From NCBI RefSeq assembly GCF_040802235.1, contig NC_133169.1, positions 46,755,034 to 46,819,033 on the forward strand: DNA of 64,000 nucleotides, given 5' to 3'. This DNA is from Manis javanica (lineage: Eukaryota; Chordata; Mammalia; Pholidota; Manidae). The notes beneath the pieces were generated by a model. That model was not told where the DNA came from and did no database searches. It was given only the letters and a program-made list of their open reading frames with translations. How positions within the stretch are numbered: position 1 is the stretch's first letter; each line of letters opens with the position of its first letter. The translations under genes were made by a program, and so were the position numbers. Positions 20,546-31,422 of this stretch are shown piece after piece.

Positions 20546-21636
20546 GGGCAGGATGGCGGCGTGAGTAGAGCAAAGGAACTCTCCTCACAAAACCAGATCT
20601 AATTATGAAATATAACAAAGACAACTTCCTAAAATAGAGACAAGAGGACACAGGACAACATCGAGACCACATACACACCGGCGAGAACCCAGCGCCTCGC
20701 GAAGGGTGTCAGATACAAGCCCTGGCCCAGCGGATCACGAGAGCCCTTTCCCCCGGATCCGGGAGAGTGGAAAGAAACTGGAGCGGTTTTTTTCCTTTTT
20801 TTTGTTGAGTGCTTTTTGGAAGCTTTAAAGGGACAGGGACCCCAATACTAGGGAAACACGGCAGCAAGACTAGTGAGCGGGTGCCTGAGACCGGCACCTG
20901 AGGACAAAGAAAATCGCGTGTTTTTCCCTTTTTTTTTGGCGAGTGCTTTTTGGAAGCCTTCAGGGGACAGGGACCCCAATACTAGGGAAACAGGGCAGCA
21001 AGACCGGTGAGCGGGTGCCTGAGACTGGCGCCTGAGAACAAACAATATAGTGCATTTCTCCATTTTTTTTTTTTTTTTTTTTTTTGGTGAGAGCTTTTTG
21101 GAAGCCTTAAAGGGACAGGGACCCCAATACTATGGAAACAAGGCAGCAAGACCGGTGAGCAGGTGCCTGAGACTGGCACCTGTGGACAAAGAAACTCACG
21201 TGTTTTTTCCTTTTTTTTTTCTCTTTTGTTGTTGTTGTTGTTTTGGGTTGGAGAATGCTTTTTTGGAAGTCTTAAAGGGGCAGGACAGGACACTTAGCCC
21301 AGAGGCAGGGAATCTGGGGATCTCTGGGCACTCTAACCCCCTGGTCAACAGGGAGCACAGAGGCCCATTAAGGAGATAAATAGGCTCCCGGACGCTCCCT
21401 CTCCAACGGGGCTCCAACATTTTGGAGGAGCAGCCCCAGCCAGGACACGCCCACAGCAACAGCGGAGATAAACCCCATGGCAACCGGGCAGGTAGCAGAA
21501 GCCCTGTCTGCATACAGCTGCCAAGCATAAGCACTAGAGGTCGCTATTCTCCCAGGAGAGGAAGGCCACAAACCAACAAGAAGGAAAGCTCTTCCATCTG
21601 TCACTCGTACTTGCCCTGCAAATTATCTCTATCACC
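20546..21636 (+). mobile_element. L1-B 5' UTR with tandem monomers
   Basis: Begins GGCAGGATGGCGGCGTGAG, the YY1-like GATGGCGGC motif common at L1 5' ends. Three tandem units of about 134, 148 and 162 bp occupy 20807-20940, 20941-21088 and 21089-21250, with a partial fourth at 21251-21292. Each starts GAGTGCTTTTTGGAAG, contains GGGACAGGGACCCCAATACTA and GCAGCAAGACC, and ends in a poly-T run of different length. Tandem promoter monomers are known in some rodent L1s, and these could similarly be promoter units. Confidence 0.85.
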
Positions 21637-22071
21637 ATGAAAAGGCAAAACTACAGGCAGACAAAGATCACAGAGACAACACCTGAGAAGGAGACAGACC
21701 TAACCAGTCCTCCTGAAAAATAATTCAAAAAAAAAATCAGAAACATGCTGACAGAGACGCAGAGAAAAATGCAAGAGCAATGGGATGAAGTCCGGAGGGA
21801 GATCACAGATGTCAGGAAGGAGGTCACTTATAAAGGAAAACCCATCAGGCTAACATCAGACTTCTCGACAGAAACCCTACAGGACAGAAGAGAATGGAAT
21901 GATATATTTAATGCAATGAAACAGAAGGGCCTTGAACCAAGGATACTGTATCCAGCACGACTATCATTTAAATATGATGGCAGGATTAAACAATTCCCAG
22001 ACATGCAAAAGCTGAGGGAATTTGCCTCCCACAAATCACCTCTACAGAGCATCTTACAGGGACTGCTCTAG
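21637..22071 (+). pseudogene. L1-B ORF1 with internal deletion
   Basis: ATG 21637 (MKRQNYRQTKI). An in-frame TAA at 21721-21723 is followed by the same frame from MLTETQRKMQEQ to TAG 22069-22071. VRREITDVRKE (coiled coil) passes directly into VTYKGKPIRLTS (C-terminal domain). Against L1-A and L1-C, the rest of the coiled coil and the whole RRM (about 400 bp) are missing, without breaking the frame. The C-terminal domain is intact (LSFKYDGRIKQF, FASHKSP). Confidence 0.85.
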
Positions 22072-22239
22072 ATGGGAGCACTCCTAAAAAGAGCACAGAA
22101 AAAAACATACAACATATGAAGAATGGAGCAGGAAGAATAAGAAGGGAGAGAAGAAAAGAATCTCCAGACAGTGTATATAACAGCTCAATAAGCGAGCTAA
22201 GTTAGGCAGTAAGATACTAAAGAAGCTAACCTTGAACCT

Positions 22240-25200
22240 TTGGTAACCACAAATCTAAAGCCTGCAAAGGCAATAAGTACATATCTTTCAATAGTCACCC
22301 TAAATGTAAATGGACTGAATGTACCAATCAACAGACACAGAGTAATAGAACTGATAAAAGAGCAAGACCCATTTATATGCTGCTTACAAGAAACTCACCT
22401 CAAACCCAAAGACATGCACAGAGTAAAATTCAAGTGATGGAAAAACATATTTCATGCAAACAACAGAGAAAAGAAAGAAGGGGTTGCAGTGCTAGTATCA
22501 GACAAAATAGACTTCAAAATAAAGTATCAAGAGATAAAGAAAGACACTAAATAATGACAAAGAGCTCAGTCCAACAAGAGGATATAACAAGAGGAGCACA
22601 AGCATATGTGAAACAAATATTAACAGAACTAAAGGAGGAAATAGAATGCAATGCATTCACTTTAGGAGAATTCAACATGTCACTCACCCTGAAGGATAAA
22701 TCCACTAGACAGAAAATAAGTAAGGACACAGAGGCACTGAACAACACAGTAGAACAGATGGACCTAATAGACATCTATAGAACTCTACATCCAAAAGCAG
22801 CAGGATATACATTCTTCTCAAGTGCACATGTAATATTCTCCAGAATAGACCACATACTACCTCACAAAAAGAGCTTCAGTAAATTCCAAAATATTGAAAT
22901 TATACCAACCAACTTTTCAGACCACAAAGGTATAAAACTAGAAATAAATTCTACAAAGAAAACAAAAAGGTTCACAAACACATGGAGGCTTAACAACATG
23001 CTTCTAAATAATCAACGTATCAACAAACAAATTAAAATAGATATCAAGGAATATATGGAAACAAATGACAATGAAAACACAAAGCCCCAACTTCTGTGGG
23101 ACACAGCAAAAACAGTCCTAAGAGGAAAGTATATAGCAATCCAGGCACACTTAAAGAAGGAAGAACAATCCCAAATGAATAGTCTAACATCACAATTATC
23201 GAAACTTGTAAAAGAAGAACAAATGAGGCCTAAAGTCAGCAGAAGGAGGGACATAATAAAGATCAGAGATGAAATAAACAAGATCGAGAAGAATAAAACA
23301 ATAGAAAAAATCAATGAAACCAAGAGCTGGTTCTTTGAGAAAATAAACAAAATAGATAAGCCTTTAGCCAAACTTATTAAGAGGAAAAGAGAATCAACAC
23401 ACTTGAACAGAATCAGAAACTAGAATGGAAAAATTATGACAGACTCCACAGAAATACAAAGAATTATTAAACACTACTATGAAAACCTATATGCTAAAAA
23501 ACTGGAAAACCTAGAAGAAATGGACAACTTCCTAGAAAAATACAACCTTCCAAGACTGACCAAGGAAGAAACACAAAAGTTAAACAAACCAATTATGAGC
23601 AAATAATTTGAAATGGTAATCAAGAAACTACCCAAGAACAAAACCCCTGGGCCAGACGGATTTACCTTGGAATTTTATCAGACATACAGAGAAGACATAA
23701 TATACCCATTCTCCTTAAAGTTTTCCAATAAATACAATAGGAGGGAATACTCTCAAACTCATTCTAGGAAGCCAAAATCACCCTAATACCAAAACCAGGC
23801 CAAGACCCCACCAAAAAAGAAAATTACAGACCAATATCCATGATGAATGTAGATGCAAAAACACTTAACAAAATATTAGCAAAATGAATTCAAAAATATA
23901 TCAAAAGGATCATATACCATGACCAAGTGGGATTCATTCCAGGGATGCAAGGATGGTACAACATTCGAAAATCCATCAACATCATCCACCACATCAACAA
24001 AAAGAAAGACAAAAACCACATGATCATCTCCATAGATGCTGAAAAATCATTTGACAAAATTCAACATCCATTCATGATAAAAACTCTCAGCAAAATGAGT
24101 ATAGAGGGCAAGTACCTCAACATAATAAAGGCCATATATGATAAACCCAGAGCCAACATCATACTAAACAGCAAGAAGGTGAAAGCTTTTCCTCAGAGAT
24201 CGGGAACAAGACAGGGATGCCCACTCTCCCCACTGTTATTTAACATAGTACTGGAGTTCCTAGCCACAGCAATTAGACAAAACAGAGAAATACAAAGAAT
24301 CCAGATCGGAAAAGAAGATGTTAAACTGTCACTATTTGCAGATTTCATGATATTGCACACAAAAAAACACAAAGACTCCACTCCAAAATTACTAGAACTG
24401 ATATTGCAATATAGCAAAGTTGCAGGATACAAACTTAACACAGAAACCTGTGGCATTCCTATACACTAACAATGAACCAATAGAAAGAGAAATCAGGAAA
24501 ACAACTCCATTCACAACTGCATCAAAAAGAATAAAATACCTAGGAATAAACCTAACCAAAGAAGTGAAAGACCTATACCCTGAAAACTGCAAGAAACTCT
24601 TAAGAGAAATTAAAGAGGACACTAAGAAATGGAAACTCATCCCATGCTCTTGGCTAGGAAGAATTAATATTGTCAAAATGGCCATCCTGCCCAAAGCAAT
24701 ATGCAGATTTGATGCAATCCCTATGAAACTACCAGCAACATTCTTCAATGAACTGGAACAAATAGTTCAAAAATTAATATGGAAACACCAAAGACCCCAA
24801 ATAGCCAAAGAAGTCCTGAGAAAGAAGAATAATGTGTAGGGGGATCTCACTCCCCATCTTCAAGCTCTACTACAAAGCCATAGTAATCAAGACAATCTGG
24901 TACTGGCACAAGAACAGAGCCACAGACCAGTGGAACAGATCATTGACCCCAGATATTAACCCAAACATATATGGTCAATTAATATTTGATAAAGGATCCA
25001 TGAACATACAATGAGGAAATGACAGTCTCTTCAACAGATGGTGCTGGCAAAACTGGACTGCTACATGTAAGAGAATCAAACTGGAACATTGTCTAATCCC
25101 ATAGACAAAAGTAAATTCGAAATGGACCGAAGACCTGAATGTAAGTCATGACACCATAAAACTCTTAGAAAAAAACAGGCAAACATCTCTTAGACATTAA

Positions 25201-26057
25201 CATGAGTGACCTCTTCTTGAACATATCTCCCGGGTCAAGGAAAACAAAGGCAAAAATGAACAAGTGGGACTATATTAAGCTGAAAAGCTTCTGTACAGAA
25301 AAAGACACCATCAATAGAACAAAAAGGAACCCTACAGTATGGGAGGATATATTCATAAATGACAGATTCAATAAAGGCTTGACATCCAAAATATATACAG
25401 AGCCCACCCACCTCAACACACAAAAAACAAATAACTCAATAAAAAATGGGCAGAGGAACTGAACAGACAGTTCTCTAAAAAAGAAATACAGATGGCCAAC
25501 AGACACATGAAAAGATGCTCCACATCGCTAGTTATCAGAGAATGCAAATTAAAACTACAATGAGGTATCACCTCACACCAGTAAGGATGGCTGCCATCCA
25601 AAACACAAACAACAAAAATGTTGGCGAGGCTGTGGAGAAAGGGGGAACCCTCCTACACTGCTGGAGGGAATGTAAATTAGTTCAACCATTGTGGAAAGCA
25701 GTATGGAGGTACATCAAAATGCTCAAAACAGACTTACCATTTGACCCAGGAATTCCACTCCTAGGAATTTACCCTAAGAATGCAGCAATCAAGTTTGAGA
25801 AAGACAGATGCACCCCTATGTTTATCGCTGCACTATTTACAATAGCCAAGAATTGGAAGCAACCTAAATGTTCATCGATAGATGAATGGATAAAGAAGAT
25901 GTGGTGCATATACACAATGGAATACTACTCAGCCATAAGAAAAGGGAAAATCCTACCATTTGCAGCAACATGGATGGAGCTGGAGGGTATGCTCAGTGAA
26001 ATAAGCCAAGTGGAGAAAGAGAAATACCAAATGATTTCACTCATCTGTGGAGTATAA
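22240..26057 (+). pseudogene. L1-B ORF2, broken
   Basis: The homologous start is TTGGTAACC at 22240 (TTG where ATG is expected). Endonuclease: SIVTLNVNGLN, CCLQETHLKPKD, then 22554-23423 (289 aa, SRIDHILPHK, DHKGIKLEI). RT: 23927-24469 with [12 protein letters not shown] and [13 protein letters not shown], but the catalytic box reads FADF instead of FADD (24335-24346), losing a metal-binding Asp. The C-terminal region continues at 24420-24839, 24832-25014, 25202-25462 and 25515-26057 (LPFDPGIPLLGIYP, ATWMELEGM). There are numerous frame changes and a stop at 23422-23424. It cannot mobilise itself. Confidence 0.9.
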
Positions 26058-26396
26058 GAACAAAGGAAAAACTGAAGGAACAAAACAGCAACAGAATCAC
26101 AGAACTCAAGAATGGACTAATAGGTACCAAAGGGAAAGGGACTGGGGAGGATGGGTGGGTAGGGAGGGATAAGGGGGGGGAAGAAGAAGGGGGGTATTAA
26201 GATTAGCATGCATGGGGGTGTGGGAGAAAGGGGAGGGCTGTACAACACAGAGGAGACAAGTAGTGATTCTCCAACATTTTGCTATGCTGATGGACAGTGA
26301 CTGTAAAGGGGTTTATACAGCGGACCTGGTATAGGGGAGAGTCTAGTAAACATAATATTCATCATGTAAGTGTCGATTAATGATAACAAAAAAATA
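26058..26396 (+). mobile_element. L1-B 3' UTR
   Basis: Follows the ORF2 end. It has a G-rich stretch (26142-26235, GGGAGGATGGGTGGGTAGGG and GGGGGGGG runs) typical of L1 3' UTRs and able to form G-quadruplexes, then TTGCTATGCTGATGGACAGTGACTG and GATAACAAAAAAATAAAGC. No long poly(A) tail follows: the next base belongs to the adjoining ERV-derived unit. Confidence 0.85.
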
Positions 26397-26397
26397 A

Positions 26398-27693
26398 AGC
26401 AGTTCCTGTGTGGTGACCTCCAATGAGTCGTACACAATGGTATAAAGGGCATATAAAAGTATAGGAAAAGGGTCTGTTTGTGTTTATACAGAGGATCAAA
26501 GTCTAATTTGGCTATCCTGAAAATAAACTAAGATATGATATGGAAAAGAACTTCCAACATCAGCACTCTCTGGAAGACTCATGCCAGAAGATGATCATCA
26601 AAATACCCCAACAAAGATCCACGCGCTGCTACAGGTATAGATGCACTCATCCCACTGGTTCCTGGACTTGCCATGGGAATGAAGAAGGAGATATCTAAGC
26701 TGGCCTGTGCATACAGTGAAACAACAAATTTGACTGGATCTATACTGTTGGAACTCAACCAAGAATTAGGGGAAGTGCAAATTGTAGCGCTCCAAAATCT
26801 TACAACTACAAACTACTTACTGTTAAAAGAATATATGGGATGTGAACAGTCCCCAGGAATGGGCTGTTTTAATTTGTCTGATTTCTCTCAGACTGTTCAA
26901 GTTCAGTTGGACAGTATCCACCATATCATAGATAAGTTTTCACAAATGCCTAAGGTGCCTAACTGGTTTTGTTGGTTTCACTGAAGATGGCTGGTAATTT
27001 TAAGTATACTTTGGTTATGTAACTGTACTCCTATTATGTTAATGTGTGTGTGCAATTTAATTAGTAGTTTAAAACCCATACATGCTTATGTTACTCTACA
27101 AGAAGATATGTCAAAGAAATAATCAATCTTCCCATGTTTCCTTCTGCCTGCTACTTCTATAGCTTTTCTTATTCCTTCCTAATTACAACCCTTAAATAGA
27201 ATTCATGCCTCATATCGAATTTACCGTGTATCATAATTCTTCCAAGTGGAAAAGATACCTCAAGACAAATACTGGGCATAAATGCCACAGGGCATAAATC
27301 TGCAGTGAAGTAAAAAGCTAACCCTTTCAAACAATATTGCTTCTCTCTCACTTACCAAATTTACATTTCCCTGTATGGCCCCAGAAGATGACTGGTTAGT
27401 CAGAGATGGGTAAGGGTCCTCAAAGTAGGAACAACCTAAGACAGGCACAGTCTCAGGGGGGCCATCAGGTGAGAAGCTGGGGATCAACAGAGGTGAGGCT
27501 TAGAACTTCACCCCCCCCCCCTGTTTTGAGAGCAATCTTCTGCATCAGTGGATGTTTTGTTGCCCTAGTCTAGCTTGGATTAATACTTAGCCTATAGGCT
27601 GAGACCTTATCATCTACATTTGCCCTCTTACAGCACTAAATTATGTTTTCTACCATTATCTTGCATCTACCTACCACTTCAGCATTTTATTAA

Positions 27694-27746
<53 letters not shown>

Positions 27747-27754
27747 GGGAGAAA
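26398..27754 (+). mobile_element. ERV env-TM fragment and 3' non-coding region
   Basis: From the L1 junction the sequence soon becomes retroviral env. A frame from about 26620 gives a fusion-peptide-like IDALIPLVPGLAMG, then a TM ectodomain (26673-26984) with ELNQELGEVQIVALQN heptads, GCEQSPGMGCFNLSD and a stop after KVPNWFCWFH, before any membrane span. The CX6CC box reads CX6GC, so one cysteine of the SU-linking pair is lost. The TM wording is of the class I / alpha-like (MER34-like) sort, inferred. The remaining roughly 770 bp to the LTR has no gene and includes a poly-C at 27511-27521 and an (ATA)n array. Confidence 0.75.
27685..27746 (+). repeat. (ATA)n microsatellite
   Basis: About 20 uninterrupted AAT/ATA repeats immediately upstream of the polypurine tract GGGAGAAATG. 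Likely length-polymorphic. Confidence 0.95.
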
Positions 27755-28034
27755 TGTGGGATTGACATATAAATCAAGTATAAAAATCAAACGAATAAGC
27801 ATATCTGACTTGATTGTTCATAGTTCATGATGCATGATCAAACCGGAAGTTTCTTTGGTATGACTGCCCTTGCACTATTCACTATGTAAGAACTTGTTCG
27901 TTATGCTTCAGAAGATTGGAGACTGTTGAGAATTAGGCTTGGGGTTGATTAATGATTGTGTATTGAGTCCCCTATACAGAATTTTATTGTTGTTAACAAC
28001 CATTTGATCAATAAATATGAGAGATGCCCTCTGA
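27755..28034 (+). repeat. 3' LTR of the ERV fused to L1-B
   Basis: About 280 bp starting TGTGGGATTGACATATAAATC after the purine-rich AATAAGGGAGAAA. It contains AACTTGTTCGTTATGC, and AATAAA (GATCAATAAATATGAG) about 25 bp before the end GAGATGCCCTCTGA. Element class inferred as ERV1. The A-rich stretch at 28070-28087 (TAATAAAAAAAAAAGATAAAAAC) lies just downstream. Confidence 0.7.
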
Positions 28035-28084
28035 AAAAATAATAAATGAACTACTTCTACTCATATGTAATAAAAAAAAAAGAT

Positions 28085-28335
28085 AAAAACACAACTGTGG
28101 CTCTTCCAGGCGAGGAGCCACCCCCTCCCCAGGCTGTGGAGCCCTCCATGCTCCACTCCTACACCCAGGATGAGCTGGTGGAATGAGCATACAATTTTGG
28201 TAGAAGCCTTTGGAACCCCGGCCTATATGGCTTTTGCATCTCTCAGATGTGGGGTGGAAAATACTGTTATGTCGGTTTCTGAAATGGGCAAACTGGCTTC
28301 CCTGATGTCTCACCGTTTCCTCTGGCAGTGGTTGT
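28085..28335 (+). pseudogene. ERV-L copy 2: gag capsid fragment
   Basis: Decayed plus-strand match to the capsid part at 10981-10586: GEEPPPPQAVEPS, YTQDELVE, LYGFCISQMWG, with frame changes. The 5' LTR and N-terminal gag are absent here. The copy starts at the A-rich junction. Confidence 0.65.
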
Positions 28336-29310
28336 AAAGTGCTTTTGGCATCCCCAGGGAATGATGAAGCAGACACATTGGCTCAGGTGTGCTGGCTGGA
28401 AGGAAAGCTCACCTCTGATGTGGCCCAATGGTTATATCACCATTTGTTGCATGCAGGGCAAAAGACTATGTGGGCTGTAGCCCTTCAGTGGGACTTGCCG
28501 CTGACCTTTGAAGAAGTCAGCAGATCCTGGAAGGAGTGCCTTGTGTGCTCTAAGAGGGACTTACACTGAGTCCCACAGCAACATAGGACAATAGTAAAGG
28601 GGCTGATACCCCTTGTCAGGTGGCAGATAGACTGTATTGGGCCTCTGCCCATATCAGAAGGGTGTCAGTATGCCATGAGTTGTGTGAACACAGCTACTGG
28701 TCTGTTGGTTGCTTTTCCTAGATGTCATGCAGATCAGCAAACCCCCAAGAGGTGCCTAGAGTGTCTCTTTGCAGTCTATGGCTGGCCACAGGTGATTGAG
28801 ACCAGAGATGCATTACAAGAGGGGGCCCAGCAAACAGGACTAAAGTGGAAGTTTCATGTACCATATAACCCTACTTGTGCAAGCATGATAGAGAGATATA
28901 ATGGTTTGTTGAAATCTTGCCTGAAGTCAGACACCAATGGTTTACAGGGCTATTCAGTTTCCTTATGGATAGTGTTCTGGTGTTTGAATGAGAAGCCCTG
29001 AAAAGGAGCCTTGAGCCCTGTGGGTATGCTAACACCCACTGCTGCCTCTCCTATACAACTGTATGTGCAAACCAAAGAGGAGTTACTGAAGCCAGGATAT
29101 GGCCAGCAGAGCTACATCCTCCTGTCAATCCCAACTGTGTTAAACCCTGGAGACTCTTGAGTGGATGTAGCCCTGGACATTCTGACAAGGACCAGCAGTG
29201 GCTGGTCCTCCTGGCACCTTGGGGAAAAGGCCTGGAATCTTCCCTCTTCTATGTTCCTGGAGTAACTGTAGAATGGCCCCCAAAGATCACAGTAGTGTAA
29301 CCAAAACATT
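28336..29310 (+). pseudogene. ERV-L copy 2: RNase H end and integrase
   Basis: SPGNDEADTLAQV is an RNase H C-terminus. The integrase zinc-binding region follows (HHLLH ... CLVC; 28430-28560), then a stop at 28567. The catalytic core starts WQIDCIGPLPISEG (first Asp). The second Asp region reads YGWPQVIETRDALQEG, altered and shortened. The third acid is kept in ASMIERYNGLLKS (28885-28923). The C-terminal part (LYVQTKEELLKPGYG; FYVPGVTVEWPPKITVV) ends about 29300. Direct joining of gag (before 28335) to RNase H means protease and RT are deleted. No activity expected. Confidence 0.82.
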
Positions 29311-29591
29311 TGGGAGATAAGAGCATCTTATTATGCTCTTATTGGAAAGGGTATTTGAGGAGAGAGCCACACTTCAGTGTCACTTGGAGGAGCTGGGTGA
29401 TGACCTGTGAGATGCCCTTGAGAAAGAGAGGCCGTTACTGAGAAGACAGGTCACGCTCCTGGAAGATGTGTCAGCAGTCAGTGGAGAGGCAGCTGGAGAA
29501 TCAGTGCTGCAGGAGGCCATGGGAGAGGGGGAGGAGAGAGTAGTGGCTTCAGCCCGGGAGATGGTGGGGGATTTAAAATAAAAAATTCCAG
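29311..29591 (+). pseudogene. ERV-L copy 2: N-terminal gag fragment, out of order
   Basis: LEELGDDL, then a stop, then DALEKERPLLRRQVTLLEDVS matches the N-terminal gag at 11375-10995 but lies after integrase. It breaks off at 29591, where a short foreign segment begins. Confidence 0.75.
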
Positions 29592-29640
29592 TTTTATTCA
29601 AGGATGGCTTATATTTAATTTCAAACGATGGATCTAAGGA
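29592..29640 (+). repeat. 49-bp segment repeated at 33641-33689
   Basis: TTTTATTCAAGGATGGCTTA ... GATGGATCTAAGGA, identical to 33641-33689 except one base. Its flanks differ. Confidence 0.9.
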
Positions 29641-30253
29641 ACAAGATCCCTTGCCATCTATTAAATCCAGGTCACTTGGTGTGGGGAACTTTTATTTTGT
29701 CTTAATGGCCAGTGCATGTACTTTCCTTAGCCCTGTGTATTGACCCATCTGTAACTCCCTCAGTAATGGGGCTGACAGCCTGGGTTTGGTAGAAGCATTT
29801 GGAACCTCTGCCTACATGGCTTTTGCATCTAAACCAGGATGAGATCCAATTCCTGTCACAGTCCTACCACAGGACAACTTTCTTTCATGCAACCTGATGG
29901 ACAAGATTTACCAATACTGGTGTCATTAAAGCAGGAATCTTATCACCCTTAAAGTTATTTTCCTTTATAGTCTCTGTGTTCTGGACCCACCCCCTGGCTT
30001 GACCTGCCACATGATGATTGCTCTGAACTCTCTACCTCTTCAGCTACCACCTGCTGGAATGGGGAAACTACAGACTTAATCTGCATAGGACTTTGAATTT
30101 AGGTGAATGCTTTGGCTTGAGGATTATCATTTTATTGCTGTTGTTATTGTATGTTGTTAGTCTGGTTACAGCCCTCCAGTTATCTCACAAAGGGGCCATT
30201 GCAGAAGATGGGGAATGAGTAGATTGTGAGGTGAGATTTCTGGAGGGGTGCAC
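29641..30253 (+). mobile_element. ERV-L copy 2: third gag scrap and 3' region
   Basis: GGTTTGGTAGAAGCATTTGG and CCTACATGGCTTTTGCATCT (29787-29832) repeat the capsid scrap found at 28190-28240. Then CATGATGATTGCTCTGAACTC...CTGCATAGGACTTTGAA matches the inverse of about 8680-8760, and the hydrophobic frame LRIIILLLLLLYVVSLVTALQ follows. A G-rich purine tract (TCTGGAGGGGTGCAC) precedes the LTR. Confidence 0.7.
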
Positions 30254-30587
30254 TGTAGGTAAAATTGCAATATTTCTGGAATTTCTCACCTGGCCTTTGT
30301 GCATCTCCATATCAGTAAGCATTTATGAGGGGAGGGGAGAAGTGGTCCATTTCCATGTCACTAGGTGATTACAGGTAGGTAGGGGTGGAACACAAGCAGG
30401 CACCTGGACTGGAGAGGTTTGGTGGCCCTTGGCAGCCAAGCCATGAGAGACATGGGTGAGGAGGAGTAGGTGACTGCCTGTACACAATAAAAAGGTATTT
30501 TTAAATTTTATTTCTCCCTTTGACTAATTTTGGCTTCAAAGGTTTGTTTGCTCCCAGCTGGGAACATATTTTCCCCCTGGAGTCACA
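30254..30587 (+). repeat. 3' LTR of ERV-L copy 2
   Basis: About 334 bp, TGTAGGTAAAATTGCAATA to TGGAGTCACA. AATAAA at 30486-30491. Plus-strand counterpart of the LTRs at 8189-8504, 11609-11921, 57753-58065 and 2776-3088. Confidence 0.8.
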
Positions 30588-31420
30588 GTCAACTCCTAAG
30601 AATTTTTCAGTTTTTCTCCATCATATATGTCTATCTGTCCTTGTATTTTAAAAATGAGTCAACTTGAATAGGAAGAAATATACTTAGTATTTGATGGGGG
30701 CACAATTCATGGATATTTCAGCACTAAAAATGTGTTTTTAATGTTAATTAACTACATTTCTGGATGAAACTAATGGAATCCAAGTGGTTAATTCATACTT
30801 GGTTGAAAAAAATCCTATTGCATTTATTTATGAAAGGATCTTCAATTGTGCAAATAAATAATGGTCTGAGTTTCTTGGATTACTTAGAGGTCACAGTCAT
30901 TTACTTCACTGGCATAAATTGTGATGGATGGTTATGACTATTTTTATTTTAATTTTTGTTGTTTTAAAAATTACATTTATTGTTAAAAGATCAAACTTTT
31001 TGTGTTAGATTTAAAAAAAATATTCATCCATATATCCACTGTGCCAACACAACTTTTTAAATTTCTGCACATCCCTCTTCTCATTAGGTTGTGCTTAGCT
31101 TTAATATCTATACAAATGATGCATTATGTGGATTATTTTCCTTAAATGATACTTTTCTTGATTTCTGTTTTTTGAGACTTTGTAATGACAACACAGGATG
31201 GGCAAATAGGTTTCCAGGTCTGTATCACTACTCTCTTGATTTCAAGTAGCATTCTCGTGGGATTCCATTGCATGTATGTGGGTATGTTTTAATTCCTTTA
31301 GTCTTCTTTAGATATAGGATACTCTGATGCATGAACTGATAGTATTGTTGCTGAAAAGTTGCATCTGGGATGCCTATCCCCATGCACCAGGTGAAACCTT
31401 AACGTAGATGGGGGAGAGTT
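30588..31420. other. Intergenic AT-rich DNA
   Basis: No gene or clear repeat. Small T-rich runs only. Confidence 0.55.
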
Positions 31421-31422
31421 TT

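Noticed and set aside
20807-21292. Possible independent satellite or minisatellite
   Set aside because: Units share wording with the L1-A 5' UTR and sit in the right place, so they are L1 promoter-region repeats.
27685-27746. Possible CRISPR-like or satellite array
   Set aside because: Three-base units without spacers: an ordinary microsatellite.
28339-29001. Candidate domesticated integrase gene
   Set aside because: Stop at 28567, altered second catalytic Asp region and neighbouring gag scraps in the wrong order show a relic.
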